Part shown: piece after piece, positions 27,243-35,656 of the stretch
Layout: every line of letters begins with the position of its first letter
How positions within the stretch are numbered: position 1 is the first letter of the stretch
From: Panacagrimonas sp965216845
Lineage (GTDB): Bacteria; Pseudomonadota; Gammaproteobacteria; Nevskiales; Nevskiaceae
Direction: 5' to 3'
DNA length: 64,000 bases
Assembly (NCBI GenBank): GCA_965216845.1
Contig: OZ244200.1
Span: 496,001 to 560,000, forward strand
Made by a program: the position numbers and the translations under genes
Notes under the pieces: generated by a model
Database searches by the model: none
The model's input: only the letters and a program-made list of their open reading frames with translations
What the model was told of the DNA's origin: nothing

Positions 27243-28116
27243 CCAGCTCATCCACATTGAGCAGCACGATTTGTTGCTCCGCCGGCTCGCGCTCGGCATC
27301 ACCGCGACCAATGCCAAGCATGCGCAGGTAATAGGGCACCAGCGCCAGACGCACCGGCTTTTCGATCATGCCGCGCTGCATGCCGTAGTCCTGTTCCACC
27401 ACCTGCTTCTGCGCCGGCGACAGACCCGGGTGGGGCGCGACCTTGACGCTCACCTGATGCTGCCAGTCCCAGTCCAGTCGCGGCTCGCGGCTGGCCTTGC
27501 CAGCCAATACCGGCTGACCGCGAATTCTGGACAACAGCAAGTCACGGAACTGCTGGTGACTTTCCGACCAGGCGCGCGCGTGCCAGCGACCGGTGAACAC
27601 CAGCACATGCGGCTCGACCACCAGCGCGCGCGGCTGCGGCCGACTCATGGACTGATATTCGATTTGCAGTTGGCGACGCTCGCGGATGGCGGTGTGAATG
27701 CGCGCCAGCACCCGCACATCAAAATTGCGTTGCGGCGGTTCCAGCACCTCGGCGCTGACATTACCTACCGCCGCCATCGCCAGCGGCAGGTCCCCGGTGA
27801 TGGCGTGATTGCGCAGCACCGCCAACAACTCTTCGGCGGTGCCGCGCAGAAACGCCGGCTCGAAGCGGTCCGCGGCCAGCCAATGTCCGGTTTCCGGATC
27901 CTGTCGCAGGTTGTGCGGGCAGCGCTGGCGATAAGCCGTGACATCACGCTCGGCCTTGCCGGTGCTGATATCGAAGGCGTCGCGCAAGTCGCCCAGCCGC
28001 AGGGCGCCGTTCCAGATCACGCAGGCTTCCAGCAGCATGAACCGTTGGCGTTGATCCCAGCTCACATCGCCGTTGCGCGGCTGGTCGCCGCCGCCGACCC
28101 TGCCGCCGTAACTCAT
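27220..28116 (-). CDS. WYL-domain transcriptional regulator
   Basis: 298 residues. N-terminal winged helix (RQRFMLLEACVIWNGALRLG, then LRDAFDISTGKAERDVTAYR), central WYL domain (IRERRQLQIEYQSMSRPQPR through EPHVLVFTGRWHARAWSESH), and a C-terminal WCX extension (YYLRMLGIGRG...). WYL regulators often sense nucleic acid or nucleotides and control DNA-damage or phage-defence genes. The ATG at residue 12 of the open frame was chosen. It overlaps the metallopeptidase gene, suggesting a regulator-effector pair. Confidence 0.88.
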   Translation of the reverse strand: MSYGGRVGGGDQPRNGDVSWDQRQRFMLLEACVIWNGALRLGDLRDAFDISTGKAERDVTAYRQRCPHNLRQDPETGHWLAADRFEPAFLRGTAEELLAVLRNHAITGDLPLAMAAVGNVSAEVLEPPQRNFDVRVLARIHTAIRERRQLQIEYQSMSRPQPRALVVEPHVLVFTGRWHARAWSESHQQFRDLLLSRIRGQPVLAGKASREPRLDWDWQHQVSVKVAPHPGLSPAQKQVVEQDYGMQRGMIEKPVRLALVPYYLRMLGIGRGDAEREPAEQQIVLLNVDELDAFNRLG

Positions 28117-28187
28117 TTGCACCACCCCGCGCCAGGCTGGGCTGGACACCCAGCGGTAAAAAAATCGTCACATCGGAGCCAAGCCCG

Positions 28188-28242
28188 CAAACCATGGGGT
28201 TTGACGGCCTGCTTCAAGCGCTTATCCACAGGCTTATCCACC
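28188..28242. promoter_or_regulatory. Two DnaA boxes and a short inverted repeat between parB and the WYL gene
   Basis: TTATCCACA (28222-28230) is a perfect DnaA box and TTATCCACC (28234-28242) differs in one base; they are 12 bp apart in the same orientation. A hairpin CAAACC-ATGG-GGTTTG lies at 28188-28203. The region is 151 bases in total. mnmG and parB nearby suggest an origin-proximal locus, but no AT-rich unwinding element or further boxes are seen. No parS-like TGTTTCACGTGAAACA site is visible. Confidence 0.5.
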
Positions 28243-28267
28243 TTTTCTGTGATTAAGTGTGAATGGT

Positions 28268-29083
28268 TCATGCGTGTTCACTGTAGCCGAGGCGCGCCAA
28301 CACGCCGTCCAGCTCATCCAGCGAATGAAAGCCGACGCGCAATTCGCCGACACCGTCCTTCTCCAGACTGATGGCGACCGGACAACCCACCAGATCCGAC
28401 AACCTGCGCTCCAGCCGCTCCCAGTCTCCGGGTTTGCCGGGTTCAAACACCGGTTGCGGATGACGCGCGGCGGACACCCGCCGTTCGAGTTGGCGCACAG
28501 TGAGCTTGAGCCGCACCACATCGTCGGCGAATTGAATCTGTTGCGGGCCGGGCAGGGCAGCCAACACCTTGGCATGCCCCAGCAGAATGTGACCTTCGTC
28601 AACCGCCTGCGCCACTTCCGGCACCAACTGCAACAGGCGCAGATAGTTGCTGACGTATTCGCGCGACTTGCCGATGCGCGCGCCGATCTGATCGTGCGTC
28701 AGCTCAAAGGCCTCGCCCAGACGCTTGAGGCCGGCGGCGGCTTCCACTGGCTTTAGCGACTCGCGCTGCAGATTTTCGATCAGGCCGACGACGAAGGCTT
28801 CGTCATCGCTCAAGTCATCACGGATCACCGCCGGAATCTGATGCAGGCCGGCGCGTTGCGCCGCGCGCCAGCGTCGCTCGCCGGCCAGCAGCTCGTAACC
28901 CCAAACCCGCGTGCGCAGCACTACCGGCTGAATCACGCCGGATTCGCGCACCGAAGCCGCCAGTTCGGTCATCGCATGTTCGTCAAAACTGCGGCGCGCC
29001 TGCGTGCTGCCGGGCCGGATCAAATCCAGCGCAACTTCCTGCACTTGCGACGCGCGAGCGTGGTTGGGCATATCATCCGCCAT
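28268..29083 (-). CDS. parB: ParB/Spo0J family partition protein (orphan, no parA)
   Basis: 271 residues. The ParB/sulfiredoxin-like CTPase domain is intact: ESGVIQPVVLR, GERRWRAA and LIENLQRESL. The HTH follows (LTHDQIGARIGKSREYVSNY LRLL), then a C-terminal dimerisation part. The protein begins only about 15 residues before the CTPase domain and lacks the LGRGL-type peptide with which chromosomal ParB proteins stimulate ParA. No parA gene is in the window. It is divergent from folE with a 63-base gap. Confidence 0.93.
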   Translation of the reverse strand: MADDMPNHARASQVQEVALDLIRPGSTQARRSFDEHAMTELAASVRESGVIQPVVLRTRVWGYELLAGERRWRAAQRAGLHQIPAVIRDDLSDDEAFVVGLIENLQRESLKPVEAAAGLKRLGEAFELTHDQIGARIGKSREYVSNYLRLLQLVPEVAQAVDEGHILLGHAKVLAALPGPQQIQFADDVVRLKLTVRQLERRVSAARHPQPVFEPGKPGDWERLERRLSDLVGCPVAISLEKDGVGELRVGFHSLDELDGVLARLGYSEHA

Positions 29084-29146
29084 TGGATCAATCGAATCGC
29101 GGGCGGCGCGGCCAAGCCGTACCCCGCCCATCAGCCGGGCATTATC

Positions 29147-29689
29147 GTGGAAGAACAGTTTCGCGCCATCATTGAGGCGCTTGGGGAAAACCCGGATCGG
29201 GACGGCCTGCAACGCACCCCGATCCGCGCCGCCAAGGCGATGGAATTTCTCACCCAGGGTTACGAGCAGGACATTCAGGAAATCGTCAACGGTGCGATTT
29301 TCCAGTCCGCCAATGACGAGATGGTGATTGTGCGCGACATCGAAATCTATTCGCTGTGCGAACACCACATGCTGCCATTCATCGGCAAGTGCCACGTGGC
29401 CTATCTGCCGGATGGCGCGGTGATTGGCATGTCCAAGATTCCGCGCATCGTGGACATGTACGCGCGGCGCCTGCAGATTCAGGAGAACCTGACCCAGCAG
29501 ATCGCCCAATGCATTCAGGATGTCACGCACGCGCACGGCGTGGGCGTGGTGATTCAGGCGCGGCATTTGTGCGCCATGATGCGCGGGGTGGAAAAACAGA
29601 ACGCCAGCATGATCACCTCCATGATGCTGGGCCGATTTCGCGACGACCCGCGCACGCGTCAGGAGTTTCTGGCGCTGGTGCGACCCTGA
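29147..29689 (+). CDS. folE: GTP cyclohydrolase I
   Basis: 180 residues from the GTG. Zinc ligands C71 and H74 (YSLCEHHMLPF) and C142 (RHLCAMMRGV) are intact, as are GKCHVAYLP and IPRIVDMYARRLQIQENLT. It converts GTP to dihydroneopterin triphosphate, the first step of folate synthesis. The open frame extends upstream without ATG; the GTG gives the length of the short pseudomonad-type FolE (about 181). SD is weak. Confidence 0.95.
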   Translation: MEEQFRAIIEALGENPDRDGLQRTPIRAAKAMEFLTQGYEQDIQEIVNGAIFQSANDEMVIVRDIEIYSLCEHHMLPFIGKCHVAYLPDGAVIGMSKIPRIVDMYARRLQIQENLTQQIAQCIQDVTHAHGVGVVIQARHLCAMMRGVEKQNASMITSMMLGRFRDDPRTRQEFLALVRP

Positions 29690-29818
29690 TTTGCTCCGCA
29701 TTGGCTAAAATGGTGCCCGCGTCTGATCCGGCCGTCCGGTCGTAATCGGATTCGCGATTCATCAAAAAGCGCCCGATCTTGGCCCGCCGGCCGCTGATCG
29801 GCGAGCCTGAGAGGACTC

Positions 29819-30808
29819 ATGGCCGCACCTGCATCCGTCTTGAATCATCGCTTCGGAACCGCTCAGCAACTGGAAGTGCTGGCGGACATGGAGCCGGCCG
29901 TGCGCCGCGAAATGGAAGTGCACAAGGGCCGCCGAAAGCTGTGGTTTCCGAATGATCACCTTCCCGCCGACGCTGAAATCGCGCCCGAATGGGATGCCGA
30001 GCTGGCGCGCGTTCGCCAGGCCGCGCGCGGTCTGCCGGACAGCATTCGCGTGGCGCTGGCGCTCAACCTGCTGACCGAGGAAGGCCTGCCGCATTTTCAT
30101 CGGCTGATTGCGGTGTACTTCGGCAATCATTCGCCGTGGTCGGATTGGAACAATCTGTGGACCGCCGAAGAAGACCGGCACGGCTGTGCGCTGCGCGACT
30201 ATGTGCGCGATGCGCGCATCTTCAACATGGACGCGCTGGAACGGCAGCAATATCGCTACATCGAAGCCGGGTTCGACCCGGAGTGGCAGCAGGACCCCTA
30301 CCGCGTGCTGGCCTACACCTCGCTGCAGGAAAAAGCCACGCAGATCTCGCACGCCAACACCGGGCGTCAGGCCGGGCCCATCGAGCCCATGCTGCAACGC
30401 GTGCTGGCGCATATCTCCGGCGATGAGTCGCGGCATTACTATTTTTATCGCGCCATGTTTGCCGAAGTTCTGGCGCGCGACCCGGATCGCGCCCTGCAAT
30501 CCCTGCTCAAGGTGACGCTGGGCTTCGCCATGCCCGGACACAACATCGCCGGCTTTTCCGATATGAGCGAGGTGGTGCGTCGGGCACAGATTTTTGGCGC
30601 GCGTCAGTACAAGAAAATCGTTGAAGAACTGCTGGCGTTCTGGGAAATCGGCGCCCTGAGCGGCCTGACCGCCGATGGCCGTGAAGCGCAGGACAAGCTG
30701 ATGAAAGTACCGGCCCGGCTGGCGCGCATGGCCGACTACACCGACAGCAAGACCCAGCCCAAGGATTTCTCCTTCGACTTCATCTACGAGCGTCACGTCA
30801 AGCTGTGA
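29819..30808 (+). CDS. Acyl-ACP desaturase (soluble diiron, FA_desaturase_2)
   Basis: 329 residues. Diiron ligands: Glu near residue 90 in NLLTEEGLPHFH, the EExxH in LWTAEEDRHG, and a second ExxH in ISGDESRHYYFYRAMF. Matches plant stearoyl-ACP desaturase and mycobacterial DesA-type enzymes, which introduce a cis double bond into ACP-bound acyl chains. GAGAGGACTC precedes the ATG. An SDR gene follows 10 bases downstream, probably in the same transcript. Confidence 0.9.
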   Translation: MAAPASVLNHRFGTAQQLEVLADMEPAVRREMEVHKGRRKLWFPNDHLPADAEIAPEWDAELARVRQAARGLPDSIRVALALNLLTEEGLPHFHRLIAVYFGNHSPWSDWNNLWTAEEDRHGCALRDYVRDARIFNMDALERQQYRYIEAGFDPEWQQDPYRVLAYTSLQEKATQISHANTGRQAGPIEPMLQRVLAHISGDESRHYYFYRAMFAEVLARDPDRALQSLLKVTLGFAMPGHNIAGFSDMSEVVRRAQIFGARQYKKIVEELLAFWEIGALSGLTADGREAQDKLMKVPARLARMADYTDSKTQPKDFSFDFIYERHVKL

Positions 30809-30818
30809 GAAGCAACGC

Positions 30819-31652
30819 GTGACGGCGCTGAACCAGGCAAGGGTCCTGATCAGCGGCGGCGGCGGCGGACTGGGACGCGCCCTGTGCCGGCAACTGGCGC
30901 AATCGGGCGCGAGGCTGTGTATCAGCGATCGGCGGCTGGAAGCTGCCGAACAAACGCTCTCGCAGCTGCAAGCCAGCGGCGGCGAAGGCTTTGCCGTCGA
31001 ACTGGACGTTACTCGAGAAGCGGATTTCTCATCGGCCATCGAGCAAATGCAGAAACGCTGGGGCGGCATCGACATCCTCATCAACAACGCCGGCGTTGCC
31101 AGTGCCGGCACCGTGGCCGACGCACCGCTGGAACAGTGGCAGGCGGTGCTGGATATCAATCTGCTGGGCTATGTGCGCGCCTGCCGCGTCGCCATTCCGG
31201 CGCTGCGCCAGAGTCCGTCAGCGCATATTGTCAACATCGCCTCTTTCGCCGGCATCGCCAATCCGCCCGCCATGGCCAGCTACAACGCCGCCAAGGCGGC
31301 GGTGATTTCGCTGTCGGAAAGCCTGCGCTTCGAGTTGGACCCGGACATCGCTGTCACCGTGGCATGCCCTGCTTTTTTTCAAACCGACCTGCTCGCGACC
31401 AGCGAAGCCCAGCTTGGCGAGACAGCCGCCGGCGCGGCGCCGCAAATGAAAGCGGTGATGAACAAGATGATGCAGCGCGCACCATTGAGCGCGGACGACG
31501 TCGCCGAATCCATTCTCGGCGCGGTAGAGGAAAACCGCTTCCTGGTCATTCCGCACCCCGACGCCAGACAACAAACCTGGCTCAAACGCGCCTCGCCCGA
31601 GTGGTACTTCCGTTCGGTTCGCAAATCACTGGCGGCTTTTCTGAAAACCTAG
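30819..31652 (+). CDS. Short-chain dehydrogenase/reductase
   Basis: 277 residues. Rossmann NAD(P) motif LISGGGGGLGRAL, NNAG at residues near 90, and the catalytic Ser-Tyr-Lys set (NIASFAG and YNAAKAA). The C-terminal part (EENRFLVIPHPDARQQTWLK RASPEWYFRSVRK) is typical of SDRs linked to lipid metabolism. Start is GTG, 10 bases after the desaturase. Substrate unknown; the neighbour suggests an acyl or fatty alcohol. The stop shares the palindrome CTAG with the convergent acylphosphatase. Confidence 0.88.
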   Translation: MTALNQARVLISGGGGGLGRALCRQLAQSGARLCISDRRLEAAEQTLSQLQASGGEGFAVELDVTREADFSSAIEQMQKRWGGIDILINNAGVASAGTVADAPLEQWQAVLDINLLGYVRACRVAIPALRQSPSAHIVNIASFAGIANPPAMASYNAAKAAVISLSESLRFELDPDIAVTVACPAFFQTDLLATSEAQLGETAAGAAPQMKAVMNKMMQRAPLSADDVAESILGAVEENRFLVIPHPDARQQTWLKRASPEWYFRSVRKSLAAFLKT

Positions 31653-31930
31653 CGCCGAACCTCAAAGCCCACTGCGTCATCCCCTGGCTTAAAGGGTACC
31701 CACCGCAGCTTGCTCACCCTCGCCGCGCTGGGGCCGATCTTGAGCCAGTCGTGGAACTGCGAAATGGCATCCGCGTCCTGCCCGCTGACCACGCCTTCAA
31801 CCCGACCGTCCGGCCGATTCCGGATCCAGCCCGCCAAGCCCAAACGGTCGGCCAGTTGCTTGCAGGATTGTCGAAAATAAACCCCCTGCACCCGGCCGCT
31901 GACTTCGAAACGATATGATGTGTGCTGCAT
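31649..31930 (-). CDS. acyP: Acylphosphatase
   Basis: 93 residues, usual length. FEVSGRVQGVYFRQSCKQLA contains the phosphate-binding loop GxVQGVxFR with catalytic Arg, and GWIRNRPDGRVEGVVSGQ contains the catalytic Asn. Hydrolyses acyl phosphates. The ATG beginning MQHTSYRF was chosen; a TTG 21 bases upstream is possible. Convergent with the SDR gene, with nested stop codons. Confidence 0.95.
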   Translation of the reverse strand: MQHTSYRFEVSGRVQGVYFRQSCKQLADRLGLAGWIRNRPDGRVEGVVSGQDADAISQFHDWLKIGPSAARVSKLRWVPFKPGDDAVGFEVRR

Positions 31931-31981
31931 CGTATTTGGAATCGCGCTCAAGCGGCCGCCAATGGCTCGCCGAATCGCTGA

Positions 31982-32671
31982 ATGGACTTGCTGATGGGAA
32001 TTCTAAATCGTCTGCGTCGGCGCATCGACGGCCTGCGAGCCGAGCGATCACTCATGCCGCGGGTTGGTGATGAGCCCTTGCATGTCCGCGCCGAGCTGCC
32101 GGGCGGCGCGCATGGGCCGGTATTGCGGTTTGAGTTTCAGGTGGAAACCGAGGGTCGGCATGGCGGGGACCGGCTGCATCTGCGCGCGCATGTGCAATCC
32201 AATCTGGCCTCGGTGTTGCGACCGATGATCAGCGGTGGCAAGCCGATGAGCCATCACGCAGCCCTGTCCGCCGAGGGCGGGGCGCTGGTCGGCCGGCCGG
32301 CCTTGTCCCGCATTGCTGAATTCGGCATCCGTCGCGCCATGGCCAACCCCATGTTCAAACGTCTCGCCGAGCCCCTGCTGCGGCACGACGTCAATACCTG
32401 GATCGAGCTGCGCGCCTCCAATGAGCCCCTGGACGGCGGCGCGCACGAACTGTTGCCGCGCAATGACAAGCTCGATGCCATGGGCATTCGCCCAAGTCCG
32501 CGCAAGGGCACGCATGTGGAAAACTGGGCCGGCGCCGCCGGCCTGGGTCATGCGCAGGTTTCGATGCTGCAAATGGACAAGGACAGCCTGCCGCCGGCAC
32601 TTGCCGAGCGCCTGGGGCCGGAGCCTTTTCACCTGGCTGCCATGGTGGTCAACACGGTTGAAGAAAAGTAG
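31982..32671 (+). CDS. Conserved hypothetical protein, family not recognised
   Basis: 229 residues, no signal peptide or membrane segment. The N-terminus is basic (GILNRLRRRIDGLRAERSLM). A Gly/His-rich centre (RFEFQVETEGRHGGDRLHLR) is followed by conserved-looking WIELRASNEPLDGGAHELLP. The gene starts 51 bases from divergent acyP and ends 3 bases before the MATE exporter GTG, so it likely shares its transcript. The ATG at 31994 is an alternative start. No function assigned. Confidence 0.65.
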   Translation: MDLLMGILNRLRRRIDGLRAERSLMPRVGDEPLHVRAELPGGAHGPVLRFEFQVETEGRHGGDRLHLRAHVQSNLASVLRPMISGGKPMSHHAALSAEGGALVGRPALSRIAEFGIRRAMANPMFKRLAEPLLRHDVNTWIELRASNEPLDGGAHELLPRNDKLDAMGIRPSPRKGTHVENWAGAAGLGHAQVSMLQMDKDSLPPALAERLGPEPFHLAAMVVNTVEEK

Positions 32672-32674
32672 CCG

Positions 32675-34036
32675 GTGACGGCATCCGACACTAGGCCAGC
32701 GCACGGCCTGATGCTGAACGGCCTGCGCGCGCGGGAAATTCTGGCGTTGGCCTTGCCCATCATCGCCGCCATGATTTCGCAGAACGTGCTGAATCTGGTG
32801 GACACCGCCATGGTCGGCCGTCTGGGATCCAGCGCGCTGGCGGGCGTGGGCCTGGCGTCGTTTCTCAACTTCATGACCGTGGCCTTTATCACCGGCATGT
32901 CGTCGGCGGTGCAGGCGATGGCCGCGCGCCGTTACGGCGAGCAGAAATTCTCCGAGACCGCCGTGCCGCTCAACGGCGGGCTGTTGCTGTCCCTGTTGAT
33001 CGGCATTCCGTTGTCGGTATTGCTGATCTGGCAGGCGCCGAATCTGTTCGCGACCCTCAACGATGATCCCGAAGTGGTGGCCGAAGGCAGCATTTACCTG
33101 CAGCTGCGCTTGCTGAGTGTGTTCGCGGTGGGCATGAATTTCTCCTTCCGCGGCTATTGGAGCGCCATCAAACTGGCGCGGCTCTACATGTACACGCTGC
33201 TGGGCATGCACGCGCTCAACATTTTCCTGAATTATGGTCTGATCTACGGCAACTTCGGCCTGCCCGAGCTGGGCGTGGCTGGCGCCGGACTGGGTACCAC
33301 GCTGTCGGTTTTCATCGGCACCCTGACCTATTTCGTGCTGGGAATGCGCTATGCACGACCCAATGGTTTTCTGGGCGCACTTCCAGATAGCGACCAATTG
33401 CGCGGACTATTGCGTCTTGGTCTGCCCACCTCGATTCAGAATCTGCTGTTCGCCGGCGGTTTCGTGATGCTGTTCTGGATTGTGGGCAAGGTCGGCACCG
33501 CCGAGCTGGCGGTGGCCAATGTACTGATCAACGTTTCCCTGGTGGCCATCCTGCCAGGCATCGGTTTTGGGCTGGCCGCTGCAACCCTGGCCGGTCAGGC
33601 GCTGGGTCGAACCGACCCGGTCGACGCCCACGCCTGGGCCTGGGACGTGTGCAAGGTCGCCGCCATTCCCTTCACCCTCATCAGCCTGCCTTTGCTGCTG
33701 GTTCCGCAGACCGTGATGTCAGCCTTTGTCACCGACCCGGCGCTGATGGCGCTCGGCGACATGCCGCTGCGTCTGATTGGCGCCGGCATTCTGATCGACG
33801 GTGCCGGGCTGATTCTGATGCACGCCCTGCTCGGTGTTGGCGCAACCAGACTGGTGATGGGCGTGAGCGTGATTCTGCAATGGGTGATCTTCCTGCCCGT
33901 CGCCTGGCTGCTCGGCCCCGGACTGGGCCTGGGCCTGACCGCCATCTGGCTGGCCATGACGGTTTATCGCGGACTGCAAACCCTGATACTGGCCGGGTTC
34001 TGGCAGAAACGCGGCTGGGTGGACATCCAGGTTTAA
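32675..34036 (+). CDS. MATE-family efflux transporter
   Basis: 453 residues, twelve hydrophobic segments arranged as two similar halves. REILALALPIIAAMISQNVL NLVDTAMVGRLGSSALAGVG at the N-terminus is diagnostic for MATE/NorM; the second half starts LLRLGLPTSIQNLLFAGGFV. Exchanges Na+ or H+ for cationic drugs or metabolites across the inner membrane. GTG start, 3 bases after the upstream gene, so probably translationally coupled. Convergent with prfC (adjacent stops). Confidence 0.93.
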   Translation: MTASDTRPAHGLMLNGLRAREILALALPIIAAMISQNVLNLVDTAMVGRLGSSALAGVGLASFLNFMTVAFITGMSSAVQAMAARRYGEQKFSETAVPLNGGLLLSLLIGIPLSVLLIWQAPNLFATLNDDPEVVAEGSIYLQLRLLSVFAVGMNFSFRGYWSAIKLARLYMYTLLGMHALNIFLNYGLIYGNFGLPELGVAGAGLGTTLSVFIGTLTYFVLGMRYARPNGFLGALPDSDQLRGLLRLGLPTSIQNLLFAGGFVMLFWIVGKVGTAELAVANVLINVSLVAILPGIGFGLAAATLAGQALGRTDPVDAHAWAWDVCKVAAIPFTLISLPLLLVPQTVMSAFVTDPALMALGDMPLRLIGAGILIDGAGLILMHALLGVGATRLVMGVSVILQWVIFLPVAWLLGPGLGLGLTAIWLAMTVYRGLQTLILAGFWQKRGWVDIQV

Positions 34037-35623
34037 TTACTCCGCGCCGCCGTGCTCCTTGATATCCAGAAATCGGATGTCGGGATAGCGCTCCTGGGTC
34101 ATGCTGAGATTGACCGACGACGAAGCCAGATATACGTAGTCCTGATAATGATCTCGCGCCACGCGGGTGGTGTTTTTGTCGACGAAATCTTGCAGTTTTC
34201 GCTGATCGTCAGCTTCCACCCAGCGCGCGCAGTGCACTTGCACCGGTTCGAACACAGCCTCTACGCCGTATTCGTCGCGCAGGCGGAACTTGACCACATC
34301 AAACTGCAGCACGCCAACGGCGCCGAGGATGATGTCGTTATTGCTGATGGGCCGGTAAACCTGGGTCGCGCCTTCTTCGGATAACTGATCCAGACCCTTG
34401 TTAAGCTGCTTGGCCTTGAGCGGGTCTTTCAGCACCACCCGGCGAAACAGGTCAGGCGCGAAATTGGGAATGCCGCTAAAACGCAATTCCTCGCCTTGCG
34501 AGAACGAATCACCAATCGCAATCGTGCCGTGGTTGTGCAGCCCGATAATATCGCCCGGATAAGCCGCTTCAACCGCCTCGCGATCATCGGCCATGAACAC
34601 CAGTGCGTTGGATACGCGCACCGGCCCACCGAGCCTGACGCTGTGCAGATTCATACCCTTTTTGTAGATTCCGGAACAAACGCGCAGAAATGCGACCCGA
34701 TCACGGTGCTTGGGATCCATATTGGCTTGAATCTTGAACACGAAGCCGGAGAATTTTTCCTCTTCGGGTTGCACGGGCCGGTTTGCGGCTTGGCGCGGCA
34801 GAGGGGCGGGCGCCCATTCCACGAATCCATTGAGCAATTCACGCACACCGAAATTGCTGATGGCGGAGCCGAAGAACAAGGGCGTTAACTTGGCGGCGCG
34901 ATATTGGTCCAGATCAAAGGCGTTGCCGGCCATTTGCAGCAGCTCGATTTCCTCACAAAGCTGCGTATGAACGGCGCCGAAACGCTCTGCCAATCCGGGC
35001 GCATTCAGGCCATCAACCGTTTCAATGTCCGACACCCGTTGCTTGTCGCCACTGTAGAGATAAAAGCGATCTTCCAGCAAGTGGTAAACGCCTTTGAAAT
35101 CCCGCCCCATGCCCAGCGGCCAGGTGATGGGACAGCAAGCGATGCCCAGCACCTTTTCAATTTCGTCCAACAAATCCAGCGGCGGCTGACCTTCACGGTC
35201 CAGCTTGTTAATAAAGCTGACGATGGGCGTGTCACGCAGGCGGCAGACTTCCATCAGCTTGATGGTTCGCGCCTCCACACCCTTGGCGGCGTCAATCACC
35301 ATCAGGGCCGAATCCACCGCGGTCAAGGTGCGGTAGGTGTCTTCAGAAAAGTCTTCGTGTCCCGGTGTATCCAGCAGGTTGACGATGCGGTCCTTGTAGG
35401 GAAACTGCATCACGGAGGTGGTGATGGAAATACCGCGCTGCTGCTCCAGCGCCATCCAGTCCGAGGTGGCGTGACGCGCGGCCTTGCGACCTTTCACCGA
35501 GCCGGCCAGCTGGATCGCGCCACCGAACAGCAACAGCTTCTCCGTCAGCGTGGTCTTGCCGGCGTCCGGGTGAGAAATGATGGCGAAGGTGCGGCGCGCC
35601 GCAGCCTTTTGGGCGACAGACAT
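34037..35623 (-). CDS. prfC: Peptide chain release factor 3
   Basis: 528 residues (E. coli RF3 is 529). GTPase motifs: SHPDAGKTTLTEKLL (G1), T in SITTSVMQF (G2), DTPGHEDF (G3), NKLDREG (G4), then domains II and III. It recycles RF1/RF2 and takes part in translational quality control. The ATG at MSVAQKAA was preferred to a TTG 18 bases upstream. bufC ends 33 bases upstream on the same strand, so read-through from the bufferin operon is possible. Confidence 0.97.
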   Translation of the reverse strand: MSVAQKAAARRTFAIISHPDAGKTTLTEKLLLFGGAIQLAGSVKGRKAARHATSDWMALEQQRGISITTSVMQFPYKDRIVNLLDTPGHEDFSEDTYRTLTAVDSALMVIDAAKGVEARTIKLMEVCRLRDTPIVSFINKLDREGQPPLDLLDEIEKVLGIACCPITWPLGMGRDFKGVYHLLEDRFYLYSGDKQRVSDIETVDGLNAPGLAERFGAVHTQLCEEIELLQMAGNAFDLDQYRAAKLTPLFFGSAISNFGVRELLNGFVEWAPAPLPRQAANRPVQPEEEKFSGFVFKIQANMDPKHRDRVAFLRVCSGIYKKGMNLHSVRLGGPVRVSNALVFMADDREAVEAAYPGDIIGLHNHGTIAIGDSFSQGEELRFSGIPNFAPDLFRRVVLKDPLKAKQLNKGLDQLSEEGATQVYRPISNNDIILGAVGVLQFDVVKFRLRDEYGVEAVFEPVQVHCARWVEADDQRKLQDFVDKNTTRVARDHYQDYVYLASSSVNLSMTQERYPDIRFLDIKEHGGAE

Positions 35624-35656
35624 TGAAGCAGTAAACGGCAAAGGGCCGCGATTTTA

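Noticed and set aside
28188..28267. Full chromosomal origin between parB and the WYL gene
   Set aside because: Only two DnaA boxes in 151 bases and no AT-rich unwinding region; recorded as DnaA boxes only.
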